Source: Sinomonas sp. ASV486 (GTDB taxonomy: Bacteria > Actinomycetota > Actinomycetes > Actinomycetales > Micrococcaceae). Taken from it: 64,000 nt of DNA. Position 1 is the first letter of the stretch, and the number at the start of each line of letters is the position of its first letter. This document shows, piece after piece, positions 36,876 to 45,530 of the stretch. The position numbers and the translations under genes were made by a program. The notes beneath the pieces were generated by a model. That model searched no databases. It saw nothing but the letters and a program-made list of their open reading frames with translations, and was not told the DNA's origin. Location: assembly GCF_030908215.1 (NCBI RefSeq), contig NZ_JAVFJK010000012.1, positions 9,524-73,523 on the forward strand, written 5' to 3'.

Positions 36876-37647
36876 GTGGGTTTCGACGCGGGTCAGCCCG
36901 GCTTCGCTCAGGCACCGGGACCCCGCCCGGTCATCGCCCTGAACAGCATCCGCAAGGTCTACGGCCAGGGCGAAGCGGAGGTCCGTGCGCTCGACGGCGT
37001 GAACCTGACCATCCAGCGCGGCGAGTTCGTGGCGATCGTAGGCGCCTCGGGCTCGGGGAAGTCGACGATGATGAACATCATCGGATGCCTCGACGCGCCG
37101 AGCACCGGCCAGTACCTCATGGACGGGATCCAGACCGGCGAGCTCGACGAGTACCAGCTCGCACAGATCCGCAACCGCAAGATCGGCTTCGTGTTCCAGA
37201 GCTTCAACCTCATCCCCCGCACACGCGCCGTCGACAACGTGGCCATGCCGCTCGCGTACCGCAAGGTGCACCGCCGCGAACGCCACGAGCTCGCGCTCGA
37301 GGCCCTCGACGCCGTCGGCCTCTCCTCCCGCGCCGGGCACCTGCCCTCGCAGCTCTCAGGCGGGCAGCAGCAGCGCGTTGCGATCGCGCGCGCCCTCGTC
37401 GGCCAGCCGGTCCTCCTCCCTCGCGGACGAGCCGACGGGCGCCCTCGACACCCGCTCCTCGCACGAGATCCTCGACCTGTTCGCGGAGCTGCACTCCCGC
37501 GGCCGCACGATCGTGATGATCACCCACGAGCCCGAAGTCGCTGCCCGCGCCGACCGCGTGGTGCGCATGCAGGACGGCCGCATCATCGAGGACTCCGTCT
37601 GGGCGTCCGTAGGACCGACGGAATCGGCAGTGGGCGGTGCCGCATGA
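36876..37647 (+). pseudogene. MacB/LolD-type ABC ATPase with a frameshift
   Basis: GTG at 36876 opens the frame: IALNSIRKVYGQGEAEVRAL, Walker [14 protein letters not shown]-loop FVFQSFNLI and signature [20 protein letters not shown]. An extra C in the CCC at 37418-37420 then shifts the frame just before Walker B. The correct continuation, [20 protein letters not shown] with H-loop MITHEPEV, is in another frame and ends at 37647. Removing one C gives a normal ATPase of about 256 residues. As written, the shifted frame runs without a stop into the permease. Sequencing error is a strong possibility. Confidence 0.85.
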
Positions 37648-38873
37648 TCGCCGAGTCCATCCGGTTCGCCCTCTCGGGCATCGCGGCGAACAAGATGCGC
37701 TCCGTCCTGACCACGCTGGGCATCGTGATCGGCATCAGCGCCGTCATCACCCTCCTCGCGGTCGGCGCCGGTACCTCGAACCTGATCAAGGACCAGATCG
37801 GCAAGCTCGGCACCAACGTGCTGACCGTCAATCGCGCCGTCGCCACCGGCGGCCGGACCACGGGCGGCAGTGCGACGGCGACCCGCACCCGCTCGACGTC
37901 GCTCACCATTGCAGACCAGCAGTCGCTCGGGGATCCCGTGCTTGCGCCGGACGTAGCGACTGCCGCACCGGTGGTCCAGGCGCAGTCCGTGACGGCCACG
38001 CTGGGCTCCTCGACGCACTCGATCTCCTCGGCGCTGGGGACCTCGCCCTCGTACTTCGGGATCACGGCGTTCACGGCCGCGGCGGGCCGCGTGCTCGACG
38101 ACGCCGATGCGGGCCAACGTGCCGTGGTGCTCGGCAACAGCGTGGCCGCGGACCTCGCGCAGAACGTCGCCTCCCTCGTGGGTCAGACCGTCTCCCTCAA
38201 CAACCAGGACTTCACGGTGGTCGGTGTCCTCGCGCCGAAGGGCACGAGCGGCCTCAACGACCCCGATGACGTGGCTATGGTCCCGATCGACACCGCGCAG
38301 GGCACCTTCACGGGCTACACGCAGAGCCTGTCCTCGATCGCCGTTCAGGCCAAGAGCGCTGACGTCATGACCGAGGCGCAGAACGAGATCCAGCAGATCC
38401 TCGATGCTCGTCATCAGGTCACGAGCGACACCCGCGACTACCAGGTCCGCAACCAGGCCCAGGTGCTCTCGACGGCCACGTCCACGACGCAGACCCTCAC
38501 GATCCTGCTCAGCGCCGTGGCCGGCATCAGCCTCCTCGTCGGCGGGATCGGCGTCATGAACATCATGCTCGTGACCGTCACCGAGCGCACGCGCGAGATC
38601 GGCATCCGCAAGGCGATCGGAGCGACGCGGGGCAACATCGTCCTGCAGTTCCTCGTCGAGTCCCTCATCATCTCGACGCTCGGCGGCATCGTGGGGATCC
38701 TCATCGGCTTCGGCGCCTCGAGCTTCCAGCTCTTCGGCATCCGTCCCGAAGTCCAGTGGTGGACCGTGTGGCTGAGCGTGGCCGTGTCCGCCGGGATCGG
38801 CCTCGTGTTCGGGATCTACCCGGCCAACAAGGCCGCCAAGCTCCGCCCCATCGACGCCCTCCGCTACGAATAG
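37644..38873 (+). CDS. MacB-type ABC permease
   Basis: 409 residues. The first helix is [20 protein letters not shown], followed by a large extracytoplasmic domain (about 60-280) and three C-terminal helices ([40 protein letters not shown], and [20 protein letters not shown]). [20 protein letters not shown] is the MacB/FtsX signature. The ATG overlaps the true ATPase stop (ATGA). Adaptor, ATPase and permease form a tripartite exporter for peptides or antibiotics. Confidence 0.92.
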   Translation: MIAESIRFALSGIAANKMRSVLTTLGIVIGISAVITLLAVGAGTSNLIKDQIGKLGTNVLTVNRAVATGGRTTGGSATATRTRSTSLTIADQQSLGDPVLAPDVATAAPVVQAQSVTATLGSSTHSISSALGTSPSYFGITAFTAAAGRVLDDADAGQRAVVLGNSVAADLAQNVASLVGQTVSLNNQDFTVVGVLAPKGTSGLNDPDDVAMVPIDTAQGTFTGYTQSLSSIAVQAKSADVMTEAQNEIQQILDARHQVTSDTRDYQVRNQAQVLSTATSTTQTLTILLSAVAGISLLVGGIGVMNIMLVTVTERTREIGIRKAIGATRGNIVLQFLVESLIISTLGGIVGILIGFGASSFQLFGIRPEVQWWTVWLSVAVSAGIGLVFGIYPANKAAKLRPIDALRYE

Positions 38874-38880
38874 AGCACCC

Positions 38881-39537
38881 ATGCGCGACCACACCCCAGA
38901 CGCCACCGCCCCGACCGAGCGGATCACCACCGCGGGCCCCACGTCCCCGGTTCCGACGTCCCCGGTTCCCGCGGCCGGCGTCCCCCAAGGCAACGCCCCG
39001 CTGGCGCCAGTCCCCCCAGCCATGGCCGCACCCGCCGCCGTGCCGTGGGGCAGCCCGGCACCCACTGAGCCGGTCGACCTCCTGGGCACCCGCGAGGATG
39101 CCGTGCCGTGGGGCAGCCCGATGGCGAACCGCCGTGGCGAGGTCCCCCACGAGGGGCCCGTCGCCGCGGACGGCCTGCTCCCGGCAGGACCGGCCCTTTC
39201 CGCGGACTCGGTCGACGAGCCGTTTGTCCCCGCCCCACGCTGGCGCGCCGGCAGGCTCACGAAGGTGCTCGTGGCGGTGTGCCTCATCCTGGCTGGCGGC
39301 CTGGGCGGGGCGGCCCTGCAGAAAGCCGTGGATGTGCGCTCCGGGGTGAGCGGGCGCGTGGGCCAGACCCAGTTCGGCACGGGGACGCAGAACGGAACGG
39401 GCGTCGGACAGACGGGCACCGGTGAGAACGGCGGCGGGACCGGCGGCAGGAACCGCGCCTCGCAGTCACAGGGCGCCGCGCAGTCCTCGCCGCCCACGGC
39501 GGCGTCGGGCGCTCCGTCGGGCGCGCCGACACCGTAG
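38881..39537 (+). CDS. Proline-rich single-span membrane protein
   Basis: 218 residues. The N-terminal 120 residues are Pro/Ala/Thr-rich and probably disordered; AVPWGSP occurs twice. One helix (TKVLVAVCLILAGGLGGAAL, about 123-142) crosses the membrane, and a Gly/Thr/Gln-rich tail with GTGxxNGTGVGQTGTG-type repeats lies outside. It follows the MacB-like permease by 7 bp and belongs to that operon. No function is recognised. Confidence 0.65.
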   Translation: MRDHTPDATAPTERITTAGPTSPVPTSPVPAAGVPQGNAPLAPVPPAMAAPAAVPWGSPAPTEPVDLLGTREDAVPWGSPMANRRGEVPHEGPVAADGLLPAGPALSADSVDEPFVPAPRWRAGRLTKVLVAVCLILAGGLGGAALQKAVDVRSGVSGRVGQTQFGTGTQNGTGVGQTGTGENGGGTGGRNRASQSQGAAQSSPPTAASGAPSGAPTP

Positions 39538-39613
39538 CCGCACCGAGAGGCTACCGCCCCCCGGCCGCTCCCCTGCCGGCGAGTAGGCCGTCAGCGGCGC
39601 AAGGGGGTCCACG

Positions 39614-40867
39614 CTAACCGCGGACTTCGGCGGGCGCGCCCTCCTTGCGGGTCACACCAGCGAGCGCGAGGGCCACCAGGATGGGCACAAGGATCACGAG
39701 GAGCGCGTGGCGCAGGCCCAATTGGTCGCCGAGGAATCCGAGGAACGGCGGCCCTGCAAGGAAAGCAATGTAGCCGATGGTGGAGACCACCGCCACGCGT
39801 GCGGCCGCCTTCCGCGGGTCGTCCGCGGCTGCGGACATCCCCATCGGGAACGCGAGCGCCGCTCCAAGGCCCCAGAGCACCGCGCCCACGGCCGAGAGCC
39901 AATACGTGCCTGCCAAGGAATATGTTGTGAGTCCGATCGCCGCGGAGACCATGCTGATCCGGAGGGCGGCAACCCTCCCGATCCGGTCGATCACGCGGCC
40001 GCCGAACCAGCGCGCGAGGGTCATTGCACCGACGAACACTGCGAACAGCCCGGCACCTGCGGACTCGCTCGAACCGAGCCCGTCCACCGCACCCTTGGAG
40101 ATCCAGTCATTGCCCGCACCCTCGGTGAGGGTCGCGCCAAGCACAACGACTCCGATCAGCACCGTGCGCGGGTGCCGCCAGGCGTCGAGCATGTTGGGCT
40201 TGGGCCCACTGGCCTCGGGAACAGGGGTCGCAGCGCCGGCGAGCTGGTCAGGCGAGCCTCCAGCCTCGGGCGCGTGCCCGGCGTCGTGCGGAAGGAAGTA
40301 CCGCGGAACCACCGCGATGATCACCACGACGACCACCATGATCCCGAACAGGTGCAGTGGCAGCGCCACACCCGCCGCGCTCAGGCCCGCACCGACGAGC
40401 GCTCCGAGCACGGCGCCGCCGCTGAACGCCGCGTGGAGCTTGGGCATGATCGTGCGGCCGAGCCGGTGCTCGACGTCCGCGCCCCCGATGTTCTGCGCGA
40501 CGTCCCAGAACGCGACCCCCGAGCCGAAGAGCACCATCCCGACCGTCACGACCCACACGGACTGGATCAGCAGGCCAGAGGCGATCACGGCGCCGGCCAC
40601 GACTGCCATGGTCCCCCCGAACCGGACCGTGGCCTTGAGCCCGATCCGGTCCACGACTGCTCCCGTCAGCGGAAGCGACACGAGCGAGCCGATGGCACCC
40701 ACGAGGAGCACGGCCCCCATCTGCCCCGTCGAGAGCCCGAGCGTTTCCGTGACGGACGGGATACGCGCGGCCCAGCTCGCGAAGATGAAGCCGTTCGTGC
40801 CGAAGACGATGAAGATCGCAAGGGCCGCGACGCTGACGGCGTCGCGGGACATGATGCGGGTACTCAT
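39614..40867 (-). CDS. MFS transporter (12-helix)
   Basis: 417 residues. Helix 1 contains FGTNGFIFASWAARIPSVTE, as in YbjJ-like MFS proteins, and the helix 2-3 loop has VVDRIGLKATVRFGG. Central and C-terminal helices are regular, for example ESAGAGLFAVFVGAMTLARW then GGRVIDRIGR. It is divergent from a MarR gene with dyads between, so it is a likely efflux target of that regulator. The substrate is unknown. Confidence 0.88.
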   Translation of the reverse strand: MSTRIMSRDAVSVAALAIFIVFGTNGFIFASWAARIPSVTETLGLSTGQMGAVLLVGAIGSLVSLPLTGAVVDRIGLKATVRFGGTMAVVAGAVIASGLLIQSVWVVTVGMVLFGSGVAFWDVAQNIGGADVEHRLGRTIMPKLHAAFSGGAVLGALVGAGLSAAGVALPLHLFGIMVVVVVIIAVVPRYFLPHDAGHAPEAGGSPDQLAGAATPVPEASGPKPNMLDAWRHPRTVLIGVVVLGATLTEGAGNDWISKGAVDGLGSSESAGAGLFAVFVGAMTLARWFGGRVIDRIGRVAALRISMVSAAIGLTTYSLAGTYWLSAVGAVLWGLGAALAFPMGMSAAADDPRKAAARVAVVSTIGYIAFLAGPPFLGFLGDQLGLRHALLVILVPILVALALAGVTRKEGAPAEVRG

Positions 40868-40992
40868 GGCGCCGCCACGCAGATCCCGTGGTGGGTGGAG
40901 GTGATGGTGGATCGCATGGGTCTACTCAATCACCATTTGGCGCGCCGCATCAGATCACGCCGCAAATCGATGGAGATAATCTCGCACAGCCA

Positions 40993-41026
40993 AAGTACTT
41001 TTCTAGCTACTTATCTAGTAAAGTAG
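40993..41026. promoter_or_regulatory. MarR-type operator region
   Basis: CTACTT (41007-41012) and AAGTAG (41021-41026) form a dyad with an 8-nt spacer. The 8-bp palindrome AAGTACTT lies just upstream (40993-41000). The right arm overlaps TAAAGT (41019-41024), a -10 box 6 nt before the MarR start. Binding would block the MarR gene and probably the divergent MFS gene. Confidence 0.6.
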
Positions 41027-41030
41027 TTGC

Positions 41031-41552
41031 ATGTTCTCAGCCAGCCCCACCGCCCCCACGGACTACGTCGACGGCGTCCGCAGCCAGTGGAACCGACTCT
41101 TCCCGGGACTGGACACGGGCGCCGTGGACATCGTCGGGCGGATCAACCGCATCTCCCAGATCATCCAGCTCCGCAGCGACGCCGTGCTGGCCGCCAACCG
41201 CATCACGAGGGCCGAGTTCGACATGCTCTCGCTGCTGGCCCGCGCCGCGAGGCCGATGGCCCCTACCGAGCTCGCCGCAGAGCTGCTCATCTCCGGACCC
41301 GGCACCACCAAGAGGATCAAGAAGCTCGTGGACGCCGGACTCGCGGAACGTGAGGCCAATCCGTTCGACGGCCGCGGCACCCTCATCCGCCTCACCCCTC
41401 ACGCGGCCAGCGTGCTTCGGCCCATCCTGGAAGACGTCCTCAGGCTCGAGGAGAGCCTGATCTCCGCCTTGGACCCCGCGGCTGCCAGCGCCCTGGCTGG
41501 GCACCTGCGCGCCCTGCTCTCGAGCCTCGAGCCGCAGTCCGGCGGTTCCTGA
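41031..41552 (+). CDS. MarR family transcriptional regulator
   Basis: 173 residues. The winged helix spans about 60-130: AEFDMLSLLARAARPMAPTE, LAAELLISGPGTTKRIKKLV and the wing EREANPFDGRGTLIRLTPHA. MarR proteins are dimeric repressors relieved by small aromatic ligands or oxidation; no Cys is present, so a ligand is more likely. No Shine-Dalgarno sequence precedes the ATG, and TAAAGT lies 6 nt upstream. The divergent MFS gene and possibly the downstream FUSC gene are targets. Confidence 0.92.
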   Translation: MFSASPTAPTDYVDGVRSQWNRLFPGLDTGAVDIVGRINRISQIIQLRSDAVLAANRITRAEFDMLSLLARAARPMAPTELAAELLISGPGTTKRIKKLVDAGLAEREANPFDGRGTLIRLTPHAASVLRPILEDVLRLEESLISALDPAAASALAGHLRALLSSLEPQSGGS

Positions 41553-41615
41553 AGCCGGCCGCACCGACCCTCATTTTCCCCATACCCAGCGACGCACAGG
41601 AGGCGCCCCTCAGCC

Positions 41616-42686
41616 GTGAAACAGCATGCCCGAGAGTTCTTCCACCTTCCCCCCGCCCGCGGCCATCGCATCCCCGCACTCCGCGTCGCCGCAGGCATCG
41701 TCATCCCCCTGATCGCCCTCGTCCTCCTGGGCAGGGCGGATCTGACGATCTACGCGGTGTTCGGGGCGCTCACGGGCGTCTACGGGCGGATGGAGCCGCA
41801 TTGGCTCAGGCTCAAGCACCAGACGTACGCAGGGATCCTCATGTGTGCCAGCGTGGCCGGCGGCGTCGCCCTCGCCGCGGCGCACGCGTCGGCGTGGGCG
41901 GTCACCGGGCTGGCCACGATCCTCGCCGGGGTGCTCTCGGTGGTCTCCGACCGCCTCAGCCTGCGCCCGAGCGGCCCGTTCTTCTATCTCTTCGCCTTCA
42001 CCGCGAGCGCGTCCGTCCCGTTCGACGGCCAGCTCTGGGAGGCGGCCACGACGGCTGCGGCGAGCGTCGCCGTCGCGCTTCTCATCGGGTTCGCGGGTCG
42101 CCTGCGTGCGCACCGCCACCACCCCGACCGCGGACTGCTCGAGGACCCGCACGCCCCGTGGCCCAGAATGCTCCGGCACGCGGGCCGGTACGTTGCGGCC
42201 ATGGGCCTCGCCGGTTCGCTCGCGACCGCGCTCGGGCTCGGCCACTCCTACTGGGCCATGATCGCGGCGGCGGCCCCGATCGCCGCGGCGGACGCCACGC
42301 GCGGGCTGGTCCGGGCCGTGCACCGCGTGGTGGGCACCTACGGCGGGGTGGCGCTCACCGCTGGCCTGCTCACGCTGCACTGGGCCGCGCTGCCCTTGGC
42401 GGTGCTCCTCGCGGGCCTGCAGTTCATCGGCGAGGTCTTCGTTATCCGCCACTACAGCATCGCCCTCGTGTTCATGACGCCGGTTGCCCTCATGATGACC
42501 GGGTTCGTCGCAGCGAGCCCCTCCCAAGGGCTTGTGGCCGATCGCGCAGTTGAAACCACGATCGGCGCGGCCATCGCCTTTGCCGTCATCCTGCTCACCA
42601 CCAGTCACAGTGGGGCCGGCGGAGTCTCAAGCTCCCCCGCGCGCGTGCTGGCTGAGCACGGTCCACGAGCCTCTGACGCTGGCTGA
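41616..42686 (+). CDS. FUSC family membrane protein
   Basis: 356 residues. The N-terminal helices (VAAGIVIPLIALVLLGRADL, then TIYAVFGALTGVYGRMEP) and the second bundle (HSYWAMIAAAAPIAAADATR) match FUSC/aromatic-acid-exporter-like proteins. It has about ten helices and no large soluble domain. The start is GTG at 41616 with GGAGG further away than usual (12-13 nt). It follows the MarR gene by 63 bp on the same strand, suggesting aromatic-compound export under that regulator. Confidence 0.8.
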   Translation: MKQHAREFFHLPPARGHRIPALRVAAGIVIPLIALVLLGRADLTIYAVFGALTGVYGRMEPHWLRLKHQTYAGILMCASVAGGVALAAAHASAWAVTGLATILAGVLSVVSDRLSLRPSGPFFYLFAFTASASVPFDGQLWEAATTAAASVAVALLIGFAGRLRAHRHHPDRGLLEDPHAPWPRMLRHAGRYVAAMGLAGSLATALGLGHSYWAMIAAAAPIAAADATRGLVRAVHRVVGTYGGVALTAGLLTLHWAALPLAVLLAGLQFIGEVFVIRHYSIALVFMTPVALMMTGFVAASPSQGLVADRAVETTIGAAIAFAVILLTTSHSGAGGVSSSPARVLAEHGPRASDAG

Positions 42687-42714
42687 CTCGCCATGTGATG
42701 AGAACCGCAGGTGC

Positions 42715-44766
42715 TCAGCCAGCCGCCTTCACGAGGAAGTTCTTCAGCAGTGGACCCGAGACCGTAGCGCCGAGACCGCCCTCGTCGACGAACACCGCGA
42801 CCGCGAGGTCGCCGTGCGTGCCGATGATCCACGCGTGGGTCTTGAGCGGAGTGTCCGAGCCGAACTCCGCCGTGCCCGTCTTGGCGCCTACCGGAGCGCC
42901 TGGCACGTCGGCGAGGAACCCCGCGTGGCCGCTCGTCACGACGGCACGCATCATGTCCTGCAGCGTCGCGGCCTCCGCGGCATTGAGCGGGGGGCCGGCC
43001 TGCGCCGTCGGGCTCGCGGACGCTGCGGGTGCGGACGACGCCGCACCGCCGGTCGCGCTGGAAGCAGCCCCCGCCGTCGTGCTCCCGGCAGACGCCGAGG
43101 CGGCCGGTGACGCTGTCCCGGATGGCGATGCGCCCGCCGTCGTGCCCGTCTGGCCGTTGAGCACGAGCTGCGCCGAGACCAGCGAGCCCTTCGCGACGGA
43201 GCCGGCCATGATCGCGGCGGCCAGGGGGGAGAAGAGGATCTTGCCCTGGCCGATCATCGAGGCCGCGTGCTCGGTGCTGCCGGCGTCGCCGGGCACGGAG
43301 CCGAGGAACGCGGGGACGCCGAGCCTCGGCGCGTCGACGGCCACGCCGAGGGAGGTTGCCGCCGATTCGAGCTGGGCCTGGGAGAGCTTGTCCCGCAGCG
43401 AGATGAAGGCGGTGTTGCACGAGTGCGCGTAGGCGTCGCGCAGTGTGATGTTGCCGAGCGACGACTCGGGGTATCCCGTGGCGTTCTGGAACGTCTTGCC
43501 GTCCACGACGAGCGTGGACGTGCAGTCCACGCGGGTATCCACGGTGCCGCCCTGGCGGAGGAGCGCGAGGGAGTCTACGGTCTTGAAGATCGAGCCGGGA
43601 GCATACTGGCCGAGCATCGCGGTGTTGTACCCGTTGCCGCCCGGGCCGGATGCGACGGCGAGCAGGGCGCCGTCGGAGGGGCGCAGCGCGACGATGGCCG
43701 AGGCCGGGGCGACGCCCGCGAGCTCGTCTTCGGCGATCTGCTGGAGCTTGGGGTCGATGGTGGTCTTGAGTGGCGTGCCGGGGACGGGCGCCTTGTCGAA
43801 GAGCGTGCGACGGGCGGCCGGGTTCGCCTTGAGCTTCTCGGCCGTGAGGTCCGCGGGCTGGGCGTAGACGGTGACACCGTCGAGGCCGCGCAGCTGGGAA
43901 TCGTACTGGGCCTGGAGGCCGCTCGAACCGGTCGTGTCGCCGTCCTGCACCGCCCCGCCGGAGTTCTTGACCTGTTCCGCCGTGGCCGCTCCGACGGCGC
44001 CGAGGACGGGCCGGGCGAACGTCCGCGTCGGGGCCAAGGGCATCGTGTCCTTGACAGTGATGGCGCCGGGTACCGCGGCGATCTGCTCGTCGGTGGGCGT
44101 CCTGCTGGCCTCGTCGCGGAGCGTGATCGCCTCGACGAATGCCTTCTCGGCGGCGCCCGCGACCTGCTTCGCGTACTCACCGGGATCGGTCTTCACCAGG
44201 TCCGCGAGCTTCGCCGCCGAGTCCGCCTGCTGATCCGCGGCGACCTTCGTCTTGTCGATGCCTACGCGCACCACGGGTCGCGCTGTGACGAGCTTCGCGT
44301 CCCCCGCGCCGAGGATGTCCGCGCGCGGCGGCGCCTGCGTCGCGAGGGTGAGGACCTCGGTCTCGGCGAGCTGCGGCGCGAGGAGGTCCGGCTTCCATTG
44401 GGTGAGCCATCGGTCCCCGCTCCTGATGAGCTGCGCCGTCGTGGTGTACGTCCAGTCCTGCCCGCCGAGCTTCCAGTCGAAGTTCAGGGCGACGTCAGCC
44501 TTGTCGCCGTCCAGCTTCGGCTCCCCGGCGGTGACGGCGGGCTTGACCTCGCCGATGCCCTTGAGGGCGGTCTCGAGCTGCTGCTGCGCGGCCACCGGCT
44601 CTTTGCCCTGCATCGGCACGCCGCTGACGTCCCGTGCAGCGAAGGCAGAGGCGAGCTGGCTGCCGGCCTGCTTCGCGGCAGCTTGGCGGCCGTCATCGCA
44701 CGAGGTGAGTGCCGCGCCCATGAGGGCGGCGGCAAGGACCAGAGAGACCACTCGGAATTTCCCCAC
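42715..44766 (-). CDS. Penicillin-binding lipoprotein (class B transpeptidase)
   Basis: About 683 residues. The lipobox LTSC puts the lipidated Cys at residue 23. An NTF2-like MecA-N domain (about 30-145) and dimerisation domain precede the transpeptidase, with SxxK in PGSIFKT (about 391), SxN in HSCNTAF (about 449) and KTGT in GAKTGTAEFG (about 629). Between the last two lies a block of about 50 residues made almost only of Ala, Ser, Thr and Gly. It cross-links septal or lateral peptidoglycan. TAGGCT stands 6 nt before GTG at 44766, favouring it over GTG at 44772. Confidence 0.92.
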   Translation of the reverse strand: MGKFRVVSLVLAAALMGAALTSCDDGRQAAAKQAGSQLASAFAARDVSGVPMQGKEPVAAQQQLETALKGIGEVKPAVTAGEPKLDGDKADVALNFDWKLGGQDWTYTTTAQLIRSGDRWLTQWKPDLLAPQLAETEVLTLATQAPPRADILGAGDAKLVTARPVVRVGIDKTKVAADQQADSAAKLADLVKTDPGEYAKQVAGAAEKAFVEAITLRDEASRTPTDEQIAAVPGAITVKDTMPLAPTRTFARPVLGAVGAATAEQVKNSGGAVQDGDTTGSSGLQAQYDSQLRGLDGVTVYAQPADLTAEKLKANPAARRTLFDKAPVPGTPLKTTIDPKLQQIAEDELAGVAPASAIVALRPSDGALLAVASGPGGNGYNTAMLGQYAPGSIFKTVDSLALLRQGGTVDTRVDCTSTLVVDGKTFQNATGYPESSLGNITLRDAYAHSCNTAFISLRDKLSQAQLESAATSLGVAVDAPRLGVPAFLGSVPGDAGSTEHAASMIGQGKILFSPLAAAIMAGSVAKGSLVSAQLVLNGQTGTTAGASPSGTASPAASASAGSTTAGAASSATGGAASSAPAASASPTAQAGPPLNAAEAATLQDMMRAVVTSGHAGFLADVPGAPVGAKTGTAEFGSDTPLKTHAWIIGTHGDLAVAVFVDEGGLGATVSGPLLKNFLVKAAG

Positions 44767-44939
44767 GGGCACAGCCTATGCGGTCGCCGGATGTGGGCTC
44801 GGACGCGGGGCTCGAACACAAGGACAGTGCATGTGCTCCCGCCCGGTTGATGAGTTCCAGGCCCCCGTATGCACGGTATGTCGCCGCGCGGCGCGGAGGC
44901 AAGGCCTCACAAGTGGGCTGGAACGCGCGGGCCCGAGCC

Positions 44940-45488
44940 TCAGAGCCGCAGCTCGAGCAGCACTGTGTCCCGCCATGTGCCCGCGAGGGGCCCGTGGCGC
45001 ATGAGCGCGATCCGCTCGCGGCGCCCGACCTCGCGGAACCCGAACTTGCGGTGCAGGGCGAGGCTCGCGGCGTTCTCGGGGAAGACCGTGGCCTGCACGG
45101 TCCAGATCCCGTGGGCTCGGGACTCGTCGAGCAGCGCACGCATGAGCAGGGTGCCGATGCCGCGGCCGCCGTCGGCCGGGTCCACGTACAGGGAGTGCTC
45201 GACGACGCCGCGGTACACCGCGCGCGCCGACACCCGCCCCGCGCCGGTCCAGCCGAGAACACGCCCCGCGCCCTCGCCGGTGTCCTCCGCGACCAGGACG
45301 AACTCCTTGGCCGCCGCGAAGGCCTCCCACGTGGCTGGCGGCGCCGACTCGAAGGTCGCATCGCCAGCCTCGATCCCGGCCGCGTAGATGTCGCGGATGC
45401 GCGGCCAGTCCGCCGCCGTGGCCGGGCGGGTGGCGAGTGTGGATTCGGGTGGGCGGGTGGGCTGCATCGGTCCGGCGGGAGCGTCCAT
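44940..45488 (-). CDS. GNAT N-acetyltransferase, phosphinothricin-acetyltransferase-like
   Basis: 182 residues. RPATAADWPRIRDIYAAGIE opens the GNAT fold. VVEHSLYVDPADGGRGIGTL is the acetyl-CoA-binding motif A (R/Q-x-x-G-x-G/A), and FPENAASLALHRKFGFREVG is typical of the PAT/bar family that acetylates phosphinothricin or methionine sulfoximine. TAGCAT stands 6 nt before the ATG and there is no Shine-Dalgarno sequence. Nothing was recognised in the 173-bp gap before the penicillin-binding-protein gene. Confidence 0.87.
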   Translation of the reverse strand: MDAPAGPMQPTRPPESTLATRPATAADWPRIRDIYAAGIEAGDATFESAPPATWEAFAAAKEFVLVAEDTGEGAGRVLGWTGAGRVSARAVYRGVVEHSLYVDPADGGRGIGTLLMRALLDESRAHGIWTVQATVFPENAASLALHRKFGFREVGRRERIALMRHGPLAGTWRDTVLLELRL

Positions 45489-45530
45489 GGGGCGATGCTA
45501 CGCGTCGGCCCATGGTCGCAGACCGATCAC

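Noticed and set aside
36765-38873. One 702-residue ATPase-permease fusion protein
   Set aside because: Walker B and the H-loop lie in another frame. The fusion is an artefact of one inserted C.
37356-39497. 713-residue minus-strand reading frame
   Set aside because: It is antisense to the MacB-type permease, has Arg/Asp/His-rich composition with no domain, and arises from GC-rich codon bias.
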